From Solimonas sp040377605 (GTDB lineage Bacteria > Pseudomonadota > Gammaproteobacteria > Nevskiales > Nevskiaceae): a stretch of DNA of 5,330 nucleotides. Below, piece by piece: positions 1 to 5,092 of this stretch (positions are counted from its first letter, which is position 1; the number at the start of each line of letters is the position of its first letter). A model generated the notes under the pieces. That model was not told the origin of the DNA. It ran no database searches and saw only the letters and a list, made by a program, of their open reading frames with translations. The translations under genes were made by a program, and so were the position numbers. The stretch spans positions 1 to 5,330 of the forward strand of contig JBEIOK010000178.1 of NCBI GenBank assembly GCA_040377605.1. The letters run 5' to 3'.

Positions 1-333
1 CGGTTGCTGCAGGTGTTCTTCGCGGTTGCGCACGATCCGACACAACTCGATCGCCAGGGCAACGATGTCGGCACGCAGTACCGGTCGGCGATCTTCTATG
101 CCGACGAGCAGCAGAAGCAGGTGGCAAAAGACTACATCGAGCAACTTGACCGGGCCGGGGTCTTCGCCAGCCCCATCGTGACGCGACTGGAGCCGCTGAA
201 GGATTTCTTCGAGGCCGAGGCTTACCACCAGAACTACGCGGCGCTGCATCCGGGACAGCCGTACATCGCCGGCGTGGCGCTGCCCAAGGTCGACAAGTTG
301 CGCGCCTACTTCGGGGACCAGCTGAAGCGCTGA
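1..333 (+). CDS. msrA: Peptide-methionine (S)-S-oxide reductase MsrA, 3' part
   Basis: This is the C-terminal part (about 110 residues) of MsrA, which reduces methionine-S-sulfoxide in free methionine and oxidised cytoplasmic proteins. The visible part carries family hallmarks: AHDPTQLDRQGNDVGTQYRS near the left edge, then SAIFYADEQQ, and further on AEAYHQNY. The frame is open at the left edge, so the start and the catalytic GCFWC-type N-terminal motif lie outside the window. The visible part contains no cysteine, so the C-terminal recycling cysteines known from some MsrAs, such as the E. coli enzyme, are absent. Any resolving cysteine would have to be N-terminal, or the enzyme works with one cysteine. 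The stop is TGA. The gene converges on the next one with a 6 bp gap and no recognisable terminator. The family call is very secure; the recycling mechanism is inference. Confidence 0.95.
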   Translation, partial: RLLQVFFAVAHDPTQLDRQGNDVGTQYRSAIFYADEQQKQVAKDYIEQLDRAGVFASPIVTRLEPLKDFFEAEAYHQNYAALHPGQPYIAGVALPKVDKLRAYFGDQLKR

Positions 334-339
334 GCCGGC

Positions 340-642
340 TTAGCCGCGCAGGCGGCGCCACTGCTTCCGTGCGAACAGCTCCAGCCGGTCCAGATGGAGG
401 GCAACCGCGCCCGATTCGCGAGCCAGCACACAAGCGCCGGCCATGACGACCAGCATCCCGGGCCCCGGCGCCGGCAGCAGGATCACGCCGAGGATGACCA
501 GCGAACCGCCGAGCAGTACCGAGGCGCCGCGCCGCAGGGGGCTGCGTCCGGTGCCGCGCAACTGCGCGTGATACCGCGAGAAACGCTCACCGGGCGGACA
601 GTGCCGCAGCGCGTGCCACTGAGATTTCAGGTGATCGAGCAT
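340..642 (-). CDS. Small two-helix membrane protein, PGPGW-like
   Basis: A 100-residue protein with a basic, soluble N-terminus (about residues 1-39), two hydrophobic segments (about 41-57 and 62-78) joined by a PAPGPG turn at 57-62, and a very basic tail ending KQWRRLRG. A Pro-Gly-Pro-Gly turn between two short helices is the hallmark of the PGPGW family of putative transmembrane proteins, whose function is unknown. Here the tryptophan after PGPG is methionine. The start is the ATG at 642. No clear Shine-Dalgarno sequence precedes it (the upstream bases read GGCAGCTCACCC), so the start is less certain than the frame. The stop is TAA. It lies downstream of the DUF1840-like gene on the same strand with about 80 bp between them, so co-transcription is possible. 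The frame is well supported by composition; the family call is by motif only. Confidence 0.62.
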   Translation of the reverse strand: MLDHLKSQWHALRHCPPGERFSRYHAQLRGTGRSPLRRGASVLLGGSLVILGVILLPAPGPGMLVVMAGACVLARESGAVALHLDRLELFARKQWRRLRG

Positions 643-695
643 GGGTGAGCTGCCAGAGAGCGTCTGAATGCTCTGCCGACCCGCTCGAACCGGGC

Positions 696-718
696 CTGAA
701 CCGCGTCGCCGCGGTCAG
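696..718 (-). other. GC-rich hairpin after the DUF1840-like gene
   Basis: An inverted repeat pairs CTGA(A)CCGCG with CGCGGTCAG around a TCGC loop, giving nine pairs with a one-base bulge. It begins 3 bases beyond the TAG stop of the DUF1840-like gene on the minus strand. No T-tract follows, so it is not a typical intrinsic terminator. It may stabilise the 3' end of the message, cause partial termination, or be chance in GC-rich DNA. Confidence 0.3.
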
Positions 719-721
719 CCG

Positions 722-1042
722 CTAGGCGGCATCCCAGAGCACCGGCACGCGTCGCGCGGCCGCCCGCTCCAGCATCTCGATCAGGGGGTATGCCCGCTGG
801 CGCAGGCTGATGGCTGGTTCCGGGGCCTCGTCGTCATTGGCGTCGTCGGTTGCGGCGGTTGCCGGTGGCGCCGCGGGCAGGTGGCTCAATGCCGCCTGCA
901 GTGCCTGGAGGGCCGCGGGCACCTCGTCCGCGCCGATGGCGCCGCGAGCCGCGTCAAGGCGTCCCGCCATTCGCAGCAACTCTCGGGCGGGCGCGTCGAA
1001 CAGGGAGAAGTCACCGGCAGCGGAAGACGAAAACTTGATCAT
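722..1042 (-). CDS. DUF1840-like small protein, function unknown
   Basis: A 106-residue protein beginning MIKFSSSAAGDFSLFD. It has a short alpha-helical middle (DEVPAALQALQAALSHL), an Ala/Pro/Asp/Glu-rich linker at about residues 55-77, and a C-terminal motif ISLRQRAYPLIEMLERAAAR ending VPVLWDAA. This order, an MI-KF-S-AAGD start, an acidic linker, then SL..RA.PLIE.LERA and a near-terminal tryptophan, matches DUF1840 proteins as I recall them from beta- and gammaproteobacteria. They have no established function. The frame stays open upstream to an ATG at 1204, and a GTG at 1075 is possible. The ATG at 1042 is preferred because it puts the conserved start at residue 1. None of these starts has a good Shine-Dalgarno sequence. 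It is transcribed away from the cold-shock gene and towards the PGPGW-like gene. Confidence 0.75.
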   Translation of the reverse strand: MIKFSSSAAGDFSLFDAPARELLRMAGRLDAARGAIGADEVPAALQALQAALSHLPAAPPATAATDDANDDEAPEPAISLRQRAYPLIEMLERAAARRVPVLWDAA

Positions 1043-1197
1043 CCGGCGATCATGCGCGCCGCCGCCGATGTTCACAAGCGGTGCATAAAAGCCAATGAAA
1101 CCAAGCCCTGCGGGGGTATTTCCTCCACTCGACAAACGGATTACATTCGCGTACCGTTCGCCGTGCAGTCGCTTCAAGCAGTGGACTTCCGCGTGGT

Positions 1198-1225
1198 TTG
1201 TCACCGTCCCAGACGGTCTGAAAAT
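1198..1225 (+). promoter_or_regulatory. Candidate sigma70 promoter of the cold-shock gene
   Basis: TTGTCA at 1198-1203 (five of six matches to the -35 consensus) and GAAAAT at 1220-1225 (four of six to the -10) are 16 bp apart. A start near 1232 would give a leader of about 70 nt. A short inverted repeat, ACCGT-N5-ACGGT (1203-1217), fills the spacer and could be an operator. This is consensus matching only; the weak -10 keeps confidence low. Confidence 0.35.
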
Positions 1226-1256
1226 CCCCGATGCCTTCCTTGATCGTATGCACCCC

Positions 1257-1273
1257 GCAGGCGGTATGCCTGT
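1257..1273 (+). other. Hairpin in the cold-shock gene leader
   Basis: GCAGGC (1257-1262) can pair with GCCTGT (1268-1273) around a GGTAT loop, giving a six-pair stem with one G-U pair. It ends 28 nt before the start codon. Cold-shock mRNAs often have structured leaders that change with temperature, so this may affect translation. A six-pair stem could also occur by chance. Confidence 0.3.
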
Positions 1274-1287
1274 ATTTACCCATCATC

Positions 1288-1293
1288 AAAGGA
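1288..1293 (+). promoter_or_regulatory. Ribosome binding site of the cold-shock gene
   Basis: AAAGGA lies 8 nt before the ATG at 1302. It decides the start among several in-frame upstream codons, because only this ATG gives a protein of normal cold-shock length. Confidence 0.7.
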
Positions 1294-1301
1294 ATGCATC
1301 A

Positions 1302-1514
1302 ATGAGCAATGCTACGACCGGCACCGTGAAGTGGTTCAACGACGCCAAGGGCTTCGGTTTCATCACCCCGTCGGAAGGCGGTGAAGACCTCTTCGCGCAC
1401 TTCAAGGAAATTCAGGGCACCGGCTTCAAGACCCTGAAGGAAGGCCAGCAGGTTGAGTACAAGGCGGTTCGCGGCCCGAAGGGCATGCAGGCCACCCAGA
1501 TTCGCCCGCTCTAA
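1302..1514 (+). CDS. Cold-shock protein, CspA family
   Basis: A 70-residue single cold-shock domain that binds single-stranded RNA and DNA. Such proteins act as RNA chaperones, antiterminators or general mRNA-binding factors in the cytoplasm. The sequence starts MSNATTGTVKWFNDAKGFGF; RNP1 is KGFGFIT at residues 16-22, RNP2 is LFAHFK at 30-35, and the last strand is AVRGPKGMQATQIRPL. The length is typical of the family. RNP2 departs from the usual VFVHFS, with Ala for the second Val and Lys for Ser, and the protein is lysine-rich, but the aromatic binding residues W11, F18, F20, F31, H33 and F34 are kept. It is monocistronic, with its own ribosome binding site and a strong terminator just after the TAA stop. 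Whether it is cold-induced cannot be read from the sequence, since many Csp paralogues are constitutive. Confidence 0.97.
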   Translation: MSNATTGTVKWFNDAKGFGFITPSEGGEDLFAHFKEIQGTGFKTLKEGQQVEYKAVRGPKGMQATQIRPL

Positions 1515-1532
1515 GCCTCGTCGGCTGGAACG

Positions 1533-1563
1533 AAAAACCGCGGCCTGGTGCCGCGGTTTTTTT
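1533..1563. terminator. Intrinsic terminator, probably bidirectional
   Basis: CCGCGGC (1538-1544) and GCCGCGG (1550-1556) form a perfect seven-pair stem with a CTGGT loop. It is flanked by AAAAA on the left and seven T on the right, so the A and T runs can extend the stem. It lies 18 nt after the cold-shock stop codon and has a T-tract in either direction. The minus-strand TAA stop of the TetR-family gene (1562-1564) overlaps the T-run, so the same hairpin probably ends both convergent transcripts. Confidence 0.92.
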
Positions 1564-2248
1564 ATGCCTGTCGATCCTCGCGGGGTGGCCCGGCGATGTC
1601 GTTGGCCGGGACGCCGTGACGGGCCATGGTCTGGGTGCCGACGATGATCATGCGCAGCATCACCACCATCTGCTCGGCCACCTCGGCGTGGCGCTCGCGC
1701 GGCAGATCCATCGCCGTGGCGCCCATCGTGAAGATCAGCCGCGTGATCGCCTTGGCCACCAGCGCGGGTTCGTGAATGCCGGTGCCGTGCGCTTCCGCGA
1801 GGCGGACCAGATCCACACACAGCTCATCCTCGAAGAAGCGCAGCTCGCGCTCCACCGCCTGCTTGAAGGCATCGGAGCCGACGTTGCCCTCGCGCAGCAG
1901 GATGTGCAGCAGTTTCTCGTCGGCGGATAGCTGCTCCATGAAGGCTTCGACGGAGCTGCGCACCACGCTGCGCTCGGCTGTGGCCCGATGCCGTGCCTCG
2001 CCGATCAGATGTCGCAGCGAGCGGCCGGCCTGGTCGATCAGGGCGATCGCCAGCTCGTCCATGTCACGGAAGTGGCGATAGAAGCTGTTGGGGGCGATCC
2101 CGGCCTCCCGCGCCACCTCGCGCAGGCTCAGCGAGGAGACGCTGCGATGCGGGCCCACCAGCTTCAGCGCCGCTGCGATCAGGTCCTCGCGCGAGATCAC
2201 CGCCTTGCGCCCTGGGACACCGGGCATCGGAGGCGGAATCAGCGTCAT
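1562..2248 (-). CDS. fabR: TetR-family repressor of unsaturated fatty acid synthesis, FabR/DesT type
   Basis: A 228-residue regulator. The N-terminal helix-turn-helix, about residues 38-66, reads SLSLREVAREAGIAPNSFYR then HFRDMDEL. This is nearly the sequence I recall for E. coli FabR and Pseudomonas DesT, which repress unsaturated fatty acid genes in response to acyl-CoA or acyl-ACP. The C-terminal part (about 75-210) is the helical ligand-binding and dimer domain, with FMEQL and LLHILLREG matching FabR-like spacing. It is divergent from a DesC/DesB-type operon, the arrangement of desT-desCB in Pseudomonas aeruginosa. The chosen start is the ATG at 2248. An in-frame ATG at 2227 and a TTG at 2275 are alternatives, and none has a strong Shine-Dalgarno sequence. 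The frame stays open further upstream, but that extension would cross the promoter and enter the next gene. The choice between FabR and DesT naming rests on context. Confidence 0.9.
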   Translation of the reverse strand: MTLIPPPMPGVPGRKAVISREDLIAAALKLVGPHRSVSSLSLREVAREAGIAPNSFYRHFRDMDELAIALIDQAGRSLRHLIGEARHRATAERSVVRSSVEAFMEQLSADEKLLHILLREGNVGSDAFKQAVERELRFFEDELCVDLVRLAEAHGTGIHEPALVAKAITRLIFTMGATAMDLPRERHAEVAEQMVVMLRMIIVGTQTMARHGVPANDIAGPPREDRQA

Positions 2249-2328
2249 CGCGGCGGTGGGCTGGGCAGCTTTCAACGGGGCCTGGCAGGTCTGTGTGACG
2301 TCGGCATGATAGCCGAGTGAAGAATTAA

Positions 2329-2342
2329 TATACAGTTGTATA
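2329..2342. promoter_or_regulatory. Putative FabR/DesT operator, palindrome 1
   Basis: TATACA-GT-TGTATA is a perfect inverted repeat with six-base arms and a two-base centre. It lies in an AT-rich island (about 2318-2350) within GC-rich DNA, between the divergent repressor and desaturase operon. It abuts the desC -35 box and overlaps the candidate repressor -10. The ACA-N2-TGT core resembles the FabR-type site as I recall it. The position and symmetry are seen; the binding protein is inferred. Confidence 0.6.
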
Positions 2343-2369
2343 GACAAGTGTCCCGGCGCCGCTGATAAT
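2341..2369 (+). promoter_or_regulatory. Sigma70-like promoter of the desC-desB operon
   Basis: TAGACA (2341-2346, five of six) and GATAAT (2364-2369, five of six) are 17 bp apart, the optimal spacing. A start near 2376 leaves a leader of about 27 nt before the desC GTG. Palindrome 1 ends in the first two bases of the -35 box and palindrome 2 covers the rest, so a bound repressor would block RNA polymerase. Confidence 0.68.
2343..2352. promoter_or_regulatory. Possible second operator half, palindrome 2
   Basis: GACA-AG-TGTC is a perfect ten-base inverted repeat directly after palindrome 1 and shares its ACA-N2-TGT core. The two centres are 12 bp apart, just over one helical turn. It covers most of the desC -35 box. 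The arms are only four bases, so chance is a real alternative. Confidence 0.4.
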
Positions 2370-2390
2370 GCGGTCCGTCCTTTCCGGGTT

Positions 2391-2394
2391 GGAG
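2391..2394 (+). promoter_or_regulatory. Ribosome binding site of desC
   Basis: GGAG lies 8 nt before the GTG at 2403 and decides this non-ATG start. No in-frame ATG occurs near it, and the FAD-domain homology starts well downstream. Confidence 0.65.
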
Positions 2395-2402
2395 CGTTCC
2401 GA

Positions 2403-3530
2403 GTGTCCGCCGTGTTTCCGTCGATCCCGACACCGCCTGCGGCCGTGCGTCCGCGTCTGCCGCTGTGGCAGCGGGTGCTGGCGCCGCTGGTGTCACCGCC
2501 GGTCTTTGACTTCTGGGTGCGCCGTCTGCACCCGACCTGGTCGTGGTCCCGCACGCTGGCCCGTGTGGTCGAGCGACGTGTCGAGGCCCGCGACGCGGTC
2601 ACGCTGGTGGTGCAGCCGAACCGCCATTTCGCCGGTTTCCGGCCAGGCCAGCACTTGGCGGTCACGGTCGAGGTCGACGGCGTGCGGCTGACCCGCAGCT
2701 ACAGTCCCACTGGAATCCCGCAGGCCAACGGGGCCATCAGCTTCACGATCAAGCGCATCGTTGGCGGTCGGGTGAGTTCCCATCTGTACGAGCGCACCCG
2801 CGTCGGAGACGTGCTGGAACTGGGGAGTGCTTATGGCGAGTTGCGGCTGCCGGCCTCGGCGTCGCCGGACAAGCTGCTGCTGTTGGCCGCCGGGTCCGGC
2901 ATCACGCCGCTTATGAGCTTGACGCGCGCGCTGGCCGCCCAGCGTTTCCCGGTGGAAACAACGCTGCTCTACTGGGCGCGGACCCGCGACGAGTTGTGCT
3001 TCACCCGCGAATTGCGCGAGTTGGCCGCGCGCTTCCCCGCGCTGTGCCTGCGCTTCGTGCTGACGCGGCAGTCGCCGCTGTCAGCAGACGAGGCCGAAGG
3101 CCGCATCACCAAAGAGCTGCTGGCGCAGTGGATCCCGGACCTGGCAGCCCACGCGGTCTACGCCTGCGGGCCCTCCGAGTTCGTCGCGCAGGCGCATGCG
3201 CTGACGGCGTCACGCGCGTGCAGCGTGCAGATCGAAGCGTTCACGCCCCCGGCCGTGGACGGGGATCTGGAGGGCTCGGTGCGCGTGCAGCTGCGGGCCA
3301 GCGGCCGTGTGCTGGACCTACCGCGCAACCAGCCGCTGCTGACCTCGCTGGAAGCCCAGGGGCTACGTCCGGCCCACGGCTGCCGCATGGGGATCTGCAA
3401 CACCTGCGCCTGCGGAAAGCTGTCCGGCACCACGCAGAACCTGCTGAGCCGCGATCTGCAGGACGAACCCGAATCGGCGTTGCGCATCTGCGTCAGCGCG
3501 CCGCGCAGCGACCTCATTCTCGACCTCTGA
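2403..3530 (+). CDS. desC: Ferredoxin reductase-type flavin/2Fe-2S oxidoreductase, electron donor to the desaturase (DesC-like)
   Basis: A 375-residue NAD(P)H oxidoreductase with three modules. The first is an FAD-binding beta-barrel (about 52-150) with RSYS at 98-101, the flavin-contact motif. The second is a nucleotide-binding domain (about 155-265) with GSGITP at 164-169 and YACGPSEF at 253-260. The third is a C-terminal plant-type 2Fe-2S ferredoxin domain (about 293-375) with Cys327, 332, 335 and 363 in the pattern C-x4-C-x2-C-x27-C; an extra Cys337 lies inside the cluster loop. This layout passes electrons from NAD(P)H through FAD to a membrane di-iron enzyme. With the desaturase gene 22 bp downstream and a FabR/DesT-type regulator upstream, it matches DesC of the Pseudomonas desCB system. 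The start is GTG with a GGAG site. The N-terminal 50 residues precede the recognisable fold. The cofactor domains are certain; the partner is inferred from context. Confidence 0.92.
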   Translation: MSAVFPSIPTPPAAVRPRLPLWQRVLAPLVSPPVFDFWVRRLHPTWSWSRTLARVVERRVEARDAVTLVVQPNRHFAGFRPGQHLAVTVEVDGVRLTRSYSPTGIPQANGAISFTIKRIVGGRVSSHLYERTRVGDVLELGSAYGELRLPASASPDKLLLLAAGSGITPLMSLTRALAAQRFPVETTLLYWARTRDELCFTRELRELAARFPALCLRFVLTRQSPLSADEAEGRITKELLAQWIPDLAAHAVYACGPSEFVAQAHALTASRACSVQIEAFTPPAVDGDLEGSVRVQLRASGRVLDLPRNQPLLTSLEAQGLRPAHGCRMGICNTCACGKLSGTTQNLLSRDLQDEPESALRICVSAPRSDLILDL

Positions 3531-3552
3531 ACTTTTCCGACTCCTTTCTCGC

Positions 3553-4671
3553 ATGACCGCCTTCCGCAACCGTCCGCTGTCACCTGCCGAACTCGATGCC
3601 TTCGGTGCCGAACTTGATGCCCTGCGGGCGCACGTGGTCGCCGATCTCGGTGATCGCGATGCGCGCTACATCCGGCGTGTGGTGCAGGGGGTTCGCTACA
3701 GTGAGGCGGCGGGTCGTGGCCTGTTGTGGATCGGCGCGATTGCCCTGCTGTTCTCGCCCTGGGCCTGGCTGGCGCTGGGCGTCGGCACGCTCACGCTGGG
3801 CCTGTCGAAGATCCTCGAAAACATGGAGCTGGGTCACAACGTCATGCACGGTCAGTACGACTGGATGCGCGACCCGAGCCTGCAGGGCAAGACCTACGAG
3901 TGGGACATTGCCGGCACCTCGGACTCCTGGCGCCGCACGCACAACTTCAAGCATCACACCTACACCAATGTGCGTGGCATGGATGACGACATCGGCTACG
4001 GCCTGTTGCGCATCTTTCCGGAACAGAAGTGGAAGCCGTGGCGTTTGTTCCAGCCGCTGTATGCGGCGCTGCTGGGCCTGTACTTCCAGTGGGGCGTTGC
4101 CATCCAGGAGCTCGAGTTGGGCCTGGCCTTCAAGGGCCGCAAGACCTGGCGCGAGTTGTGGATCGAGTTCAAGCCGATGGGGCGCAAGGCCGGCCGCCAG
4201 CTGATCAAGGACTACCTGGTCTTTCCGCTGCTCGCCGGCCCTGGATTCCTCGCGGTGCTGATCGGCAACCTGATCGCCAACGGCATGCGCAATCTGTGGA
4301 CGTTCGCAATCATCTTCTGCGGACACTTCACCGCGCACGCTGAAATCTTCCCGCGGGATTGCGTCAACGGCGAGTCACGTGGGCATTGGTATCTGCGTCA
4401 GCTGCGGGGCTCCTCAAACCTGAGCGGGGGTCGCTGGTTGCACGTGATGTCCGGCAATCTCAGTCACCAGATCGAGCACCACCTGTTCCCGGACCTGCCG
4501 GCCTGTCGCTACGCGCAGCTGGCGCCGGACGTGCAGGCCATCTGCGCACGCTATGGCCAGCACTACAACACCGGCTCGTTCGCGCGTCAGTTCGCGCAGG
4601 TCTGGGGACGGATCTTCCGTCACGCCTTCCCGAGCCGCGTGGTGCCGCGCGCGCCGCTGCTCGCGGCCTGA
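3553..4671 (+). CDS. desB: Membrane fatty acid (acyl-CoA delta-9 type) desaturase, DesB-like
   Basis: A 372-residue integral membrane desaturase of the FA_desaturase family, which uses O2 and two electrons to insert a cis double bond in an acyl chain. All three histidine boxes are present: HNVMH at 95-99, HNFKHH at 130-135 and QIEHH at 306-310. An extra GHFTAH lies at 257-262. Hydrophobic segments lie at about 55-87, 165-185 and 222-257, so the histidines face the cytoplasm, as is usual for the family. The N-terminal ELDAFGAELDALR...DARYIRRV and the MSGNLSHQIEHHLFPDLP region resemble DesA3/DesB-type acyl-CoA desaturases as I recall them. The gene shares the desC promoter. No Shine-Dalgarno sequence precedes the ATG, and the 22 nt gap is pyrimidine-rich, so translation may be coupled to desC. 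Substrate and position specificity cannot be read from the sequence; delta-9 acyl-CoA is inferred from synteny. Confidence 0.94.
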   Translation: MTAFRNRPLSPAELDAFGAELDALRAHVVADLGDRDARYIRRVVQGVRYSEAAGRGLLWIGAIALLFSPWAWLALGVGTLTLGLSKILENMELGHNVMHGQYDWMRDPSLQGKTYEWDIAGTSDSWRRTHNFKHHTYTNVRGMDDDIGYGLLRIFPEQKWKPWRLFQPLYAALLGLYFQWGVAIQELELGLAFKGRKTWRELWIEFKPMGRKAGRQLIKDYLVFPLLAGPGFLAVLIGNLIANGMRNLWTFAIIFCGHFTAHAEIFPRDCVNGESRGHWYLRQLRGSSNLSGGRWLHVMSGNLSHQIEHHLFPDLPACRYAQLAPDVQAICARYGQHYNTGSFARQFAQVWGRIFRHAFPSRVVPRAPLLAA

Positions 4672-4678
4672 TTCCGGC

Positions 4679-5092
4679 TCAGTCGTCGACGCTGCGGCGC
4701 AGCGACTTCAGTCGACCACGCTGCGTCTTGCTGTCGACCCGCTTGCGCTGTGAGGACCGGGTCGGCTTGGTGGCCCGGCGCACGCGTGGCACGATCGCCG
4801 CACGGCGGATCATCTCCGCCAGCCGTTCCAGCGCAGCCGTGCGATTGAGCTCGAGGCTGCGGTGCTGTTGCGCCTTGATGATGATCACGCCATCGACCGT
4901 GCGGCGCTGATCGCCCTGCGCCAGCAGGCGCCGCTTGCAATGCTCCGGCAGCGACGAGGCGCCGACGTCGAAGCGCAAATGCGCGGCATTCGACGTCTTG
5001 TTGACGTTCTGGCCGCCCGCACCCTGCGCGCGGATCGCGGTGAACTCGATCTCGCGCAGCGGCAGGCTGATGTCGTCGTTGATGCGCAGCAT
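4679..5092 (-). CDS. arfB: Alternative ribosome-rescue factor ArfB (YaeJ)
   Basis: A 137-residue peptidyl-tRNA hydrolase that frees ribosomes stalled on messages lacking a stop codon, without tmRNA. The N-terminal catalytic domain has the release-factor GGQ motif (26-28) within IRAQGAGGQNVNKTSNAAHL, followed by RFDVGASSLPEHCKRRLL and the VDGVIIIKAQQHRSLELNR segment. The basic C-terminal tail (about 104-134, rich in Lys and Arg, with KPTRSSQRKR) is the part that enters the empty mRNA channel. Length and layout match E. coli ArfB (140 residues). The start is the ATG at 5092, aligned with the E. coli start. An in-frame ATG at 5161 would add 23 unconserved residues. No good Shine-Dalgarno sequence precedes either. 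The gene converges on the desaturase gene, with 7 bp between the stop codons. Confidence 0.95.
   Translation of the reverse strand: MLRINDDISLPLREIEFTAIRAQGAGGQNVNKTSNAAHLRFDVGASSLPEHCKRRLLAQGDQRRTVDGVIIIKAQQHRSLELNRTAALERLAEMIRRAAIVPRVRRATKPTRSSQRKRVDSKTQRGRLKSLRRSVDD

Larger units (their letters stand above)
1043..1301. other. Divergent intergenic region, DUF1840-like gene / cold-shock gene
   Basis: About 260 bp without a convincing gene. It must contain the promoter and leader of the cold-shock gene (rightward) and the promoter of the DUF1840-like gene (leftward). I can support a candidate promoter and a leader hairpin for the cold-shock gene, listed separately. I see no convincing leftward promoter. 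Reading frames crossing it on both strands give Arg/Cys-rich translations with no family resemblance. Confidence 0.6.
2327..2354 (-). promoter_or_regulatory. Candidate promoter of the repressor gene
   Basis: On the minus strand TATATT (2332-2327, five of six matches to the -10) follows GGGACA (2354-2349, four of six to the -35) after a 16 bp spacer. It would start transcription near 2320, giving a leader of about 70 nt to the ATG at 2248. It overlaps both palindromes, which would allow autoregulation. The -35 is weak. Confidence 0.35.

Noticed and set aside
334..339. GCCGGC palindrome between msrA and the membrane protein gene as a terminator
   Set aside because: It is six bases with no loop and no T-tract, so it cannot act as an intrinsic terminator.
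668..1243. 191-codon plus-strand frame opposite the DUF1840-like gene
   Set aside because: Its translation is Arg/Gly/Cys-rich without motifs, as expected from the antisense of a GC-rich gene. The minus-strand frame carries recognisable conserved motifs.
1050..1289. 79-codon minus-strand frame in the region upstream of the cold-shock gene
   Set aside because: It overlaps the cold-shock promoter and leader, has no ribosome binding site, and its Arg/Cys-rich translation resembles no family I know.
1095..1301. In-frame 69-residue N-terminal extension of the cold-shock protein
   Set aside because: Cold-shock proteins of this type are about 70 residues, the ATG at 1302 has a good ribosome binding site, and the extension shows no family resemblance.
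1562..2665. A 367-codon minus-strand frame that would extend the TetR-family regulator by 139 residues
   Set aside because: The extension crosses the promoter and operator region and the start of desC, has low-complexity Arg/Thr-rich composition, and precedes a normal TetR N-terminus at 2248.
2543..3556. 337-codon plus-strand frame overlapping desC
   Set aside because: It is a frame-shifted shadow of desC, whose own frame carries the FAD, NAD and 2Fe-2S motifs throughout.
3580..4338. 252-codon minus-strand frame opposite the desaturase
   Set aside because: It is antisense of an intact desaturase with all three histidine boxes. The composition is biased (Gln/Arg/Ala/Val-rich) with no motif.
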